Source of the DNA: Cardinalis cardinalis
Lineage: Eukaryota; Chordata; Aves; Passeriformes; Cardinalidae
Reading direction: 5' to 3'
Assembly (NCBI GenBank): GCA_014549065.1
Contig: JACDOX010000040.1
Location: 4,977,750-5,041,749, forward strand
DNA: 64,000 bases
Part shown: positions 24,769 to 35,268 of the stretch, in pieces
Numbering within the stretch: the stretch's first letter is position 1
How the letters are laid out: each line of letters begins with the position of its first letter
Notes under the pieces: model-generated
Seen by the model: the letters and a program-made list of their open reading frames with translations, nothing else
The model's database searches: none
What the model was told of the DNA's origin: nothing
Position numbers and translations under genes: made by a program

Positions 24769-27700
24769 AAATAATTCTTCTCTACAGGTGTTCAAAATTA
24801 ATAAACTTTTCTTAAGACAGTATTAATAGAATTTTTCACCCATTATTAAAGGTGAGAACTCAGGAGAGCCTCACACCTCAACAGTTCTGTATTGCTGCAG
24901 GGCATATGGGGGGGACCAATTACCTCATCTACATTTTCCACAGCTACAAGTGACTCTGAAATATTTAGAAGCTTGGATGATCCTACTTTATTTCCTTTAG
25001 TGAGTTTTTTGTCCACTGAAATATTTTATTCCAAATGCTGAAGAAAACCTCTGCTTTCCATATTTGAGATTTTTGTCTNTTAGGTTTGGACTTAATATTT
25101 CATTTAACGAAGAAAAGAAATGTGTTGGGAAAGTAAATGTCTTATAGAAGCTGAAGCTGGCAGCTCAAAGCTATCTATTTGTCACTAGCTGGAGTGTACA
25201 GCTGTAGATCTCCAGGATCACACACTGCCAAGGGAACAGCAACCAATTTCAGTGCCAGGGCTGGGAGACAAGAAGTTGGCAAGAACACCCTCCTCCTTCT
25301 ATACAAATGGATATACAGGGAAGCAGGGACAGCTAGGGCTAAGTCTGAGAAGGAGGAGGAGGAAAGGCCATTCAAGCACAGAGGGCCAAAGCTCCTGAGG
25401 AAAGGCTGACATTAGGAGCAGCAGAATTTGTTGATAGAAATTTTTAGCTGCTGGCTACTGCCAGATTTAACCATATCATTTCCAGTACCAGTCTGAAGTA
25501 TGCTGTCTGCATCACTACACTAACTCTTTTCCTGTCTGACAGAAAAAGCATGCNTTCATTCAGCCTCTTTTTAAGAGGGTAAGCTATGATAAAAGGTAGA
25601 AAATGGAATTTATCTAAGTCGTGGTGTGATTTTCCTGTAAAAAGGTACTGAAAAGGTTACATTATTAGTCTAGAGAAAATATAGATAAACAGATATATGT
25701 TAGATGTGTAACAAACAATTAAGCACCAAAAGTATACTGAGTGCACTTCTGTAAATTCTACAATAGTTAAAGAACACAAGGTAACTAAATGATATTGAAA
25801 GACAGTTGGATTAAAATAGGTGTATATTTTACAAGATGTATAGTCAGCTTGTGAAACTGATAGCAGTACAATAATTGAAGAATAACTTCAGAAAATTTTA
25901 AGATTAAAATGTGGATAACAAAAATATTTTCATTGCATTTCCTCTCTTTTTCACTCATTCTTTCCTAATGCTTTCTGAAATAACCCTTTACTAAATCTAT
26001 GACTATAGAAGAAAATATGGAAAACTACCTTTCTCAAAACAGCTGTCAGTGAGCATAGCACACTGAGAGAAAAAGAAAGAAAGTGAAAGTAATTTCACAC
26101 AGTCATCNAGAGCTATAAACTCTGGGGAAAGAGTTGCGACGTAATTTTTTCCTTATAAAAATAATACTTAAAATTCATATTGCTTCATAAATGAAGACAG
26201 ACTGAACTACATTTCCTTTCTTTAACCACTTTTTAAAATGAGTGAATTACTTATTAAATGTAATAAATGAGTACATTTCACAGATCGAATGTATTAAATG
26301 AGAACAACCAATCTGACACGAAATCTTAAGAAAGATGAACAGGAAAATACATCATCCTTTCAACATAGAGGTGGCACGTTTTTTATAAAATATGGTGGTT
26401 AACCCCACATGAAATCCATCTGAGGAATGACTTAGGCTAATTCATGTATCACAGCTCTACATTTTGCATTATTTTCAAACTGAAAGGTGGGAGAAAAATG
26501 TCATCTTCACATTTCTTGATGATGTATCCTGTCAGATCTCAGAGCTTTGCATGGATTAGTACTGCCATCTTAATGAAAGTGAAAATCAAACTACAAGAGT
26601 TTAGTTCTGTATTTTCTTATGCTGTAAGCTGAACCATCAGTTTGCGTGGTTTAAACTATTGGACCAAAATGAATTTCAAACATTTCTTATCACTTTTACC
26701 AGGACCTCTGTTTGGANCAGGGCGTCTCTCTAAAGCAGTACTGAAAACACCTGAGTGACAGTGACTCCTTGTAAATGGAAAAAATCCTTAACTTTCTACC
26801 TTTCCTCTCTCCTAATCCTGCAAAGGATGTAGATTCACTGACTGGTCTCCCCATCCTCCCTTCTCCAGCNCTTTAGAAGCTTTAGCCAAGTGTTTCCTTG
26901 CAGTAATACAGGATGATGACCATTCCTCAGCGCACCATAACACCTTGTTGCTACAGCAAGATCTCATTCTTTCAGTGAGCTCCAAGAGCAGAGCACCTTG
27001 TTATGGGAGAGAATACTTCAGCATAAGGTCATTTCTGCATTCTTCCCTTTCTTCTTGTTAATAGAATGCTTTGATTGAGTTTCCAAACCTCAAAACAGAG
27101 GAAATTCCAGAATTAAGGTTGGCTTTTACAGCACAGGTGCTGTGGTTGGGTATTTCCTGAACATCTGTTTTACCAACTTTTTTTTTTCCTCAGTATAATT
27201 TGAAAATACTATTTATAGTGTTTGCACTAGAAGAGAAAGTCCAAACCACAGCTTTAGGCCTGGACACATTATCTGGCCCCAGGGTAAGTGGCAGAGGATG
27301 GTTTTCATCCACACAGCAAAACTTTCTTCCTTCCCCAGAAACTGCCTGCTCGAAACAGGCCCTGGCTTGTAGTCCTCCTCTGAGCTCAGGCCTGGAGATC
27401 GCAATGCTGGCTGGACTGAACACATGCCAAAATGAGTGCTAAAAGTTAAGCTGCAGAGACCATTGCATGCCAGTACTTGAGCTCAGGCTTGGTCTCTGTT
27501 TCATTTAGTAGTGTACATATTGTCAGTAGGCTGAGGAGAAGGATCAAAAAGCAGTAGAGAAAGGAAAAAGCTATTTACAGTAAAGCATAACTTCAGCCCA
27601 AGAACAAACAGGTATAAATTAACAATGAATATATTAGGCTTCAAATTAAAAGATNGTTTCCAACCACAAGATGAGTCAAATTCGAAAGCAACATTCCCAT

Positions 27701-30700
27701 AGAAGAACAAGAAGAACAAGAGCAAGAAGGTTAACTCATTTTATGCTGGAAATGGATAAACGTTCAAATCAAAGACTGAATGATGCAGCCCTTCTTGATG
27801 GCATGAANCTCAGCCTAGGAAGTCCTTCTACTCCTACCTATGTTTTAATCCTTGCTGCAGTCCTAACACAACCAGAATTGGCAAAATAAAGAGAAAAGGA
27901 ATGACATGATATGGCTGTGAGGTCACTCTACATGATACTGTATCTCCCCCTTCCTTCAGACTAAATGCATTTTATGAAAAAAAGATGTCAATATTTCATT
28001 GAAGAGGAAAGTCTCAGCTTTCCCTGTAAACAATGAATATTTACATCCAATACCACTTACACAGCATTTTGTTCCCAAATGAACCCATTTTATTGTGAAA
28101 CTCCCTAGGGTTGTAATTACTGCGACTAAGATGACACAGACCAATGCAAATCAAGAGATGTAGGCAACAAATCTAGGAACAGAGATATTTATTTCTCATA
28201 CATTTATCACTCCCAAATTACTGGAATCAAAATGTGACTATAACAAGGAGCTACATAATTATGATACAAATTATAAACTGTTATTTTCTTTGGAAAAAGA
28301 ATTGTACAAGCAAAGTAGCACCTTTTTTTGAGCTTGTATAGCCATAATTTATGCATTAGGCATGATCTCATGAGGGGCAGAAAACATGAATTTTAAATGT
28401 AATAAGCAGTGGTTGTCCTGTCCTGTAATAAACATCTAGTTGCACTGTAGTTGTTCAAGGGGATGTATCAGCTTGAACCTGCCTACCTCCAATGTTGCCT
28501 GGCTTGGTGATTGTAGTGCATAATTATCTTATTTTTTTCTCACAAATTGGAAAATGAAGAAAATGCCAAGAAAGTGAAAAATCATGTGAATGTTTGGGAA
28601 ATAATGGTTATTTAATACAGTAACTATAAGCCCTTATGATTGCTGNAGGCAGTGTGTTTTACACCCTCCTTGGATATGCTCCTTGGAAGCTGTGGGCACA
28701 TTAACTACAGCGCTCTGAAGAAATTGCTATCTGTAGAATACAATAACTGCTCTATTTTCATTCAGCATATCTGGGGACCCCCCTCAGCAGATGGCTGGTA
28801 AACTTCAGCAAGAGAATATTTTTCAGAGTTAGGGCTAATAACTGCATCTGCTGGTCAGAGATTTGAGCACTGCTCTCCAAAACTCCAACCAAACCCAACA
28901 CAAAAAACTCTGCAAGGAAGAGCAAATCATCCTTGTGGGCTCAGTACACCATCATTTCAGAAAAAGAAAAATGGTGCTGATTGTACTCTGGTAAACAGAG
29001 CCATGCTGAACACTGTTGAACACAACCACTAGCAACTACCACAGCCTTGAGGCTTGGAAAACAGTGGATCTGTCCATCCTCAGGTATACTCCACTCTCTT
29101 TTTGAATGCCAAGAATCAGAGTTGGATGGACACCATTTATCCCTGTTACCTCGCCCTGCAACAGAAGGAAATAGAGGCATGCCCTGATCTTTCAGGAGCA
29201 CACACATAAGTAATTCTTCAAAAGACTAGTATTTTTTAGTGCAATCCCAGATTCAGATCCCTCTTGGCACACATGCGAAGAAAACTCTGAGAGTTAAGAC
29301 CAAAAAAATCTTTGAAATGCTGCTGTCCTCTGATCTTCTTGGAACCCTAGTGGCTGCAAAATTTTACATGAGGTTCAAGGAGCTTCACATTTCTGCTAAC
29401 ATCTGTGAATATCGTGAGGGTCACCAGAAGCCAAAAGGGGATTGCCAAGGATCAGAAAACTTCAGCAGCATCAGCTTTTCCCAGGTTTTGTTCTTCAAGT
29501 TTCTTTTCTTAGCTGAGAATCCACCCATACCAGTGAGATCTTCAGAGGCTAAAACTGTAGCATACTGAAAGAATAGTAGAAATAAGATTACATATAAGTC
29601 AGATAATGGTTACTTTTTACTATCTACAACTATATTTTTACAGGCTCTGATTGAGTTTTAACAGCATCAGTGCAACATCCTATTCTGGGCTTGTCTTCCT
29701 TGCCAAAAATTTCTCTTAGTAAAACAGAGTATCCTTTGCATGTTAATTAAACTGTCATTTTACTGGAAAGTAAACCAGTAAAGACACCAATAGACAGAAG
29801 CACTTTTAAACTTCCAATAAAAGTCCATCATTCCTTTAGTCCCTCAGTAATTCAGACCGGGATCATACTCAAATAAATAAAGCCCACCTTCCTTCTACTG
29901 ATAGCAAAGTCTACACTCTAGCTTTTTCTACCTGCTTGTCTCCATATCTGCTTCTGGGCAAATAAATCTAACACACAATCATGGAACTCCAGCCTCCTTC
30001 ACTGGCACTTCTTGAGCAGATTTCTGATAGTTTGAAGCTCCCTGGCTCCACTCCTATGTACTGCTTGTTTCTTCTTTTTCCATTTAGATGGGTTTTGGAG
30101 AAGCATCATAATGAGATACTGAGCTAAAAATTCTGTCATTTTAATAAATAATTGAATTTCAATCCATTTTTTTTCCTTTGGAGATATCTCTGTTCATCCA
30201 GAATATTGCATTTTCCCACAGCTGGTGTTAAGATCTGATTAGCGGGAGATGCCCCTGCCTGAATTAAGGTACAAACATGCCGAAGTCATTAACACAGATT
30301 TGATTTATCAATGAATGTAAATTAGAGAGATAGAAAGAAACAGAAAAGAGGCATGGGATGGGAGAAGAGAGAGACAGTTCAAGCAGAAAATAGTCACCAC
30401 CCATGGATCCAATGAGTGCTTCTGTTTGTCCTTCTTCACCCTGGACTTCTCTGCGGAAGGAGTTCTGAGGTCATTCAAAACTTCACTATTTGTATGTTTT
30501 AACAAACAAAGGAATACTCATTGGCTACAAAAATCTCTCATTCTCTTAGTTAAATTATTCCCTCACTTCTACAGTTGTTTAGTCCTGTGCTCAGTCTTTT
30601 TTTCTGAGTAAGTGGGTTTCTTGGGTTGTGAGTCAGTGTTTGCTACCTCCCCCCGCCAAAATTAACTTTTGCCTCATCTGAGCTGATTTCAGCACAGCTG

Positions 30701-33700
30701 CTGAGTTGGCTTTCCTTGTGGTCTGTAAGTTCTGCATTCTTTACGTCCATTATCAGTGATAGATTCTTCTCTCCCAGCCTGTTAAGCTCCTCCTAGGTCT
30801 GAGATAAACCCATCTTCTTCTTATCTCTAGTTCCCTGTGGTGGCTTAATTTACAGTCTAAATTCCAAGCATCCACGAAGGCATATTCAGGGGGGTTTCAG
30901 TGGCTGTTGGTGGTCACAGATGCCATCTGTCCCATAACTTGGGGTGATCCTTGTTTGGCCAATGATATGTGTGTGAGAAGTTGCCTCTTTACACAGTTTG
31001 CCACAGAGGGAATTTTTGTCTGGATGCATTAACCAGGATCTCATCTCCACCAGGCCTGGAGTCAGTGCCATCCTGAGGCTTCGTTCTGTGCTTATCTCAT
31101 GACAAAGTCCTCCTGCGGTCCTAACAGTGTTTGAGACAGGCAACTGTGCTCTTTAAGTCCTTACAGCTGTCTGTCAACTACTCTGCCAAATGAACTATGA
31201 TTTTACCACATAATAACTTAATTATCTGAGTCTGTATTAATATATTATGAAGAATCAGTTGCATGGAAACCACTTCTTGCAAATCAATCTTTAGAGGCAG
31301 GTCATGTGAATGAAAAAAATACACCTGAATCCTGTGCTCTTATGGCGCTCAATGAGATAAAAAGTGGCTCTGTGGTGGTGTGCATGTCCCCGTGGACTAA
31401 GTATTGATGGAGTCATTTGTTCACCTACTGACCAGTGATACTGAATATCAGCAGAAGTTCCCTGTCACTTGTATATAGCACAAAAGATGTACGATGCCTA
31501 GAATAAACTAACAGTCCCTTTGGTAACTGTTGAACATAAGGCTCAATTAAAAATTCAAAATATGTGCTTTGACAGAATATTAAATATTGGTTTTGGTTGT
31601 GCTCTGAAATTAGAATGTACAAGTTCACAATCACAGAATAACACCTAGAACATTTTGTGGTACCAAAGATAAAAGACTTCTTAAGGAGATAGTTATCCCA
31701 ATGTATTTCCTCAGTGTCAAAGAAATTAATGTAACTTTCTGTAAATCTTGCAAGATTTGTCTTTCCTGTAGAAAGTCATTCCATTACAATCACATACTTC
31801 TGTAAATAAAGCCTAAAGAAGTTTGAGGCCATCTTTTGAGTTTCTTGGCTCTACACACCTCCATTTTAAATATAATTTTTTCAGTTCTGTGTGTCTGAAG
31901 TAGGTTAGGAATGTGTGTACTTAGTACTCTATCCTTAAAAAAGACTGGTGAGAGGGGATTTAACTGAGCTGATGCTACAGGCCAGGTCTCTGTGCCAGCA
32001 AAGCGCCCACATGCTCGGTCTGTAACCGATTAGACGGGATTAGTGTGCTGTCTTTCTAATACTCACACACTGGTGTTTGCCTCCACAGCTTAAATGGTTT
32101 CATAGGAGAAATTTTTTCAATTTTCCAAGTTGACACAGAACACTTTTTAATCCAGCAATCTCAGTGGCCGAGGCTGGATGTCATCCTGCATATTCCCAAA
32201 TTCCAGCTGTTCCAGTCAGCAGTCAAGCTAGCAACAGACTGAGTGCAGAGCTGAAGCTATGGAAAGCACAGCAGATATTCCATAAAATTACAGAATAAAA
32301 AAATATGTAAGAGCCATTTAGCAGCCATTTCTCAGCTGATAAAGATGGTGAGGCTTTTCCATTCATGTTAGACTGGAAAGGCTTAATTTTCAGTTGCTGG
32401 TATTTTCATACACGTCAAACAGTATTCCTGGTGAGGACAATCCTGCTAAATGGGTGGAACTAAATCCTCTGAAGAGCTGGGATAACTAGCAGTGTTTTCC
32501 ATATCTTCCCTGTGAAGGAACAGGTTTGCACAAAATTATGACAAGGCCTGTATTCACCCCCAAGCATTTAGAAATGCAAATAAGGTAGGCCATAGAAGAC
32601 TAAACGTGGTTTGCAGTTGGGCTTTGGAAAGCTACCAGTCAATGCACTAACAGTCCATAGCTAATCACTTCTCACCTGCGGGAAATCAAAAGTTGGTACT
32701 TTGTTGGAAATGGGCAAGACTAATAAAAACATTCTTTCCTATGGGATACAGATGCAAGATATAAATGAGTTTAAACTATTAAATCCTGAACTTCATAGAA
32801 AAATCTTCCCAAACCAAACTGAGGACAGACAGTGTCAGCAGTAATACACTTGAAAATTGCAAATACAAAAGGAAGAGATGAAAAGGGCACAACTTCACTA
32901 TAGCTGGGCATTAAACACAAGGGCAGGTTCAAGTAGTTGGGAATGGAGAGAAAAGGTGCATGATGCCAGGGTGGTAAAGAAACTTAATTATGCCCAAGAG
33001 TGTAATTCACTCTGCACAGTTACGAATAATGTAACTGGATGCAGGGCATCCACAAAATTTTTCCTGTCATGACTAATGGTGAACTGTGATAGAGTTCAAC
33101 ACAGGGAACGACCTGAAGCGTTTTCCATAAGGTTGGTAACTGCTGCGACAGACTGCTCTTTCACACTTTGCAGGCCTTCTCCCCAGGAGACTAAACTGGT
33201 CATCTGTTCTAAGGAGGAAATATGCCATAACGTTTTAATTTCCTGGTCCTGTTTAGTTAAATGTGTAGACAGTGAAAGTGATTTGGTTGATCACTGTTAG
33301 ATGATACACACACCACCCTTTCAGTGAATGAGGTCCTTGATTTCTTTTGTTGTTACAGGCTTCCTCTCTTTCACTGCTTATCTATTGCTTTAAAGGGAGA
33401 GACTATTTCTATATGCATATAAAAGTCTGANAAATTCAGCTCTAATAATCATTAAATGCAAAAAAAACTGACAAAAAGGGAATGAATCCATCAGTATTGT
33501 CATGCTGTAAAAGAAAATTATTGACCCATTTTTCTGGATTTGATGCAGAAGCAAAATGATATTCGGTTTTTATCTGCAAAATTATATTAGACGTTTATCT
33601 GATGAACTCCAAATATAGAGCAAAGTTGGGGATGAGTTCAAAACCTTTCTGCACCTGAACAGCTGACCTTTACTTTGGCAGAAAGCAAGACTTTACAAAA

Positions 33701-34219
33701 CTTACATTCATTCCAGGCGAATATTAAACTGACTTTCTAATGAAATCTCTTATTGTACACTCTGAGCATCCCTAATCTCCTTTAGGAAATGACCATTGAC
33801 TGGGTCAGACTATTCTTCCTTCATTTTAATGTTCTTTAAATTTCCACCCAGTATGGCTGTTTCAGGAGATACTAGTTCCATAAACTGCTCTGCATTCCAT
33901 TTAATTCACACCCAAAATTTAATTCGTATTAACCTTGGGAGCTGCCTTCTCTAAAGAGGACTCAAATTCTGTGGCTACTGCTGTGATGGATTGGCCAGAA
34001 GACTCCAAGTCAAGTCGCTTTTCCACACCTAACACTAATGCATTATTTACACGGGATGTAAATTGTAACAGCATGCGAAAAGACCCGCAGGATCACCGTT
34101 GACGAAGCGTTAGGAGGCACTGCTCAACAATTTTTTCTGTGTCTGGAGCAGGTACAGGAGTTTCTAAGGTCCAGCGCTTAACTTGCATTCACCGAGTACG
34201 GGAAAGAAGCACCGGAATG
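24769..34219. other. Upstream region of KITLG, no gene recognised
   Basis: About 9.4 kb upstream of the CpG island. No exon, RNA gene or transposon was recognised with confidence. Features seen: an imperfect AAGAAC repeat near 27700-27726 and a moderately GC-richer block at about 30650-31140 that I could not classify. As KITLG in other vertebrates is controlled by distant upstream elements, enhancers may lie here, but the sequence alone does not show them. Confidence 0.5.
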
Positions 34220-34517
34220 GCAATGGCAAGCCCAGGGCTGCCACCTCGGCCGTGCGCGCCGCTGCAGCGGCTGCTCCGCTGGGAGCACCGGGCACCGGCT
34301 GGGAGCCCCGCCAGCCCCCGAGCCCGCTGCCCTCCCCGCCGCGGGGCGAGCCGGCGCCCGGCGGCGGGTTCAGCCGGGGGGCACCCCCCTTTTCCCCAGC
34401 GTGGGTGGGGGGGACCCAACCCAAGGACTGGGCTCGGCGCCCGCAGCCCGGCTGACCTCAAATGCCGCGGCGGCGTGCGGCTTCCCTGCACGCTACCTCT
34501 CGGGCAGGGCCGGCGAC

Positions 34518-34768
34518 CCCCGCCCCGCTCCCCTCGGTCGGCTGGGATCGCCTGTCCGGGCACCGCGGAAGCCCCGGCACCGGGCGGGAGGAGCGCTCTG
34601 CACCCAGCCCCGGGGCCGGTACCCCGCGCCCCCCGCCCCGCATGCCCACACCCCCTCCGCATCCCCGCCCGCCCCCAGCCCGCTCTCCTCCGGCGCTGGG
34701 GAGGGGCAGGCTCGGCTTGTTCCTGCCTCTAACTTGCCCCGAGTTAACTCGGGTTTCCCCCGCCCCGC
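34518..34768 (+). promoter_or_regulatory. KITLG: Three identical GC boxes (SP/KLF-type)
   Basis: The 11-mer CCCCGCCCCGC occurs exactly at 34518-34528, 34631-34641 and 34758-34768, all in the same orientation and upstream of the TATA box. Its complement contains the GGGGCGGGG core bound by SP/KLF factors. The spacing is 113 and 127 bases. Binding is inferred. Confidence 0.7.
34738..34753. promoter_or_regulatory. 16-bp perfect palindrome in promoter
   Basis: CCCGAGTTAACTCGGG is a perfect palindrome centred on GTTAAC, about 120 bases upstream of the TATA box and just before the third GC box. A symmetric site suggests binding of a dimeric protein. The GTTAAC core recalls HNF1-type half sites, but the match is partial, so no factor is named. 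Confidence 0.5.
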
Positions 34769-34873
34769 AGGGTCTGCCTGGGCTCCCGGTCCTCCGGGAG
34801 GGCGGGAGGGAGGGGAAAGGCGTGTCCTGCCTGGGCCGCCGCCGCCGCCGCCGCGGTTGGAGCAGATCGGAGA

Positions 34874-34880
34874 TATAAAA
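34874..34880 (+). promoter_or_regulatory. KITLG: TATA box of KITLG
   Basis: TATAAAA in the context gagatataaaagacc, within an otherwise CpG-rich promoter. It predicts a transcription start about 30 bases downstream, near 34905 (a 'ttcag' at 34906-34910 could serve as initiator). It sits about 235 bases upstream of the start codon. Confidence 0.82.
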
Positions 34881-34904
34881 GACCTGGCCGGGGGCCGGCG
34901 GCGG

Positions 34905-35112
34905 CTTCAGTGAGCGCGGACGCTCAGGCCGTGGGGAGGGGGCGCAGCGGGGCGCGCGGAGCGGCGTCGGGACGGGCGGAGGCAGCGCGGGGCTCGCCGT
35001 GGGCAACCCCAATGCGTGGACTATCGGCTGCTGCATTATGCTGGAGCTACAGTTCCGCTGAAGGGAGTTTGCACACGGCCGGCTGGGCTGGACTGCAGCG
35101 CTGCCGTTCCTT
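34905..35112 (+). other. KITLG: KITLG 5' UTR (exon 1, predicted)
   Basis: About 208 bases between the predicted transcription start and the KITLG start codon. The last 100 bases closely resemble the mammalian KITLG leader as I recall it: 'gactatcggctgctgcat', 'atgctggagctacag', 'ctgcagcgctgccgttcctt'. The leader holds two upstream ATGs (35012 and 35038), each opening its own short ORF. The start position is inferred from the TATA box only. Confidence 0.75.
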
Positions 35113-35116
35113 ATGA
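35012..35116 (+). CDS. uORF of 34 codons overlapping the KITLG start
   Basis: The first ATG of the leader opens a 34-residue frame (MRGLSAAALCWSYSS..., ending LQRCRSL) whose TGA stop (35114-35116) overlaps the KITLG ATG (35113-35115) as ATGA. The context is weak (C at -3, C at +4). It is in a different frame from KITLG and spans the shorter uORF. The peptide has no recognised domain. The likely role, if translated, is to control initiation at KITLG rather than to make a product; that is inference. I do not recall this ATG in the human leader, so it may be bird-specific. Confidence 0.45.
   Translation: MRGLSAAALCWSYSSAEGSLHTAGWAGLQRCRSL
35038..35061 (+). CDS. Short uORF MLELQFR, conserved-looking
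   Basis: Seven codons and TGA, in the same frame as KITLG but closed 51 bases before its start codon. The context has A at -3, better than that of the KITLG start itself (C at -3, A at +4). The human KITLG leader, as I recall it, has a matching seven-codon uORF beginning MLELQ, which suggests constraint. The probable role is tuning of ligand translation. Conservation is from memory and needs an alignment. Confidence 0.55.
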   Translation: MLELQFR

Positions 35117-35127
35117 AGAAGGCACAA
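35113..35127 (+). CDS. KITLG: KIT ligand (stem cell factor), exon 1 coding part
   Basis: Codes for MKKAQ, the first five residues of KIT ligand, the growth factor that binds the KIT receptor and supports melanocytes, germ cells and blood progenitors. The reading ends exactly at CAA|gtgagt, a consensus donor, in phase 0. This is the same split seen in mammalian KITLG, where exon 1 ends after residue 5. The start codon sits in a weak context (cttATGa) right after a conserved-looking leader and overlaps the stop of a uORF. The rest of the protein follows at 60229-60342 and beyond the window. Identification is secure because exon 1 and exon 2 join in frame to the expected precursor N-terminus. 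Confidence 0.96.
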
Positions 35128-35156
35128 GTGAGTGCGGCGGGGCGGCGGCGGCGGGG

Positions 35157-35268
35157 NNNNNNNNNNNNNNNNNNNNNNNNNNNNNNNNNNNNNNNNNNNN
35201 NNNNNNNNNNNNNNNNNNNNNNNNNNNNNNNNNNNNNNNNNNNNNNNNNNNNNNNNNNNNNNNNNNNN
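35157..35268. other. Assembly gap of 112 N
   Basis: An unbroken run of N, entered from 'gcggcggcggcgggg' and left into 'tcccgggctgtcc'. It lies 30 bases inside intron 1. The flanks suggest a GCG repeat or very GC-rich sequence that the reads could not cross. The true length is unknown. Confidence 0.99.

Noticed and set aside
27200..27442. Region open on both strands (80 codons + and 77 codons -)
   Set aside because: No protein similarity and no splice sites in phase; mutual openness follows from base composition.
30650..31140. GC-richer block that might be an antisense LTR
   Set aside because: No TG/CA ends, no target duplication and no match to either LTR in the window could be seen.
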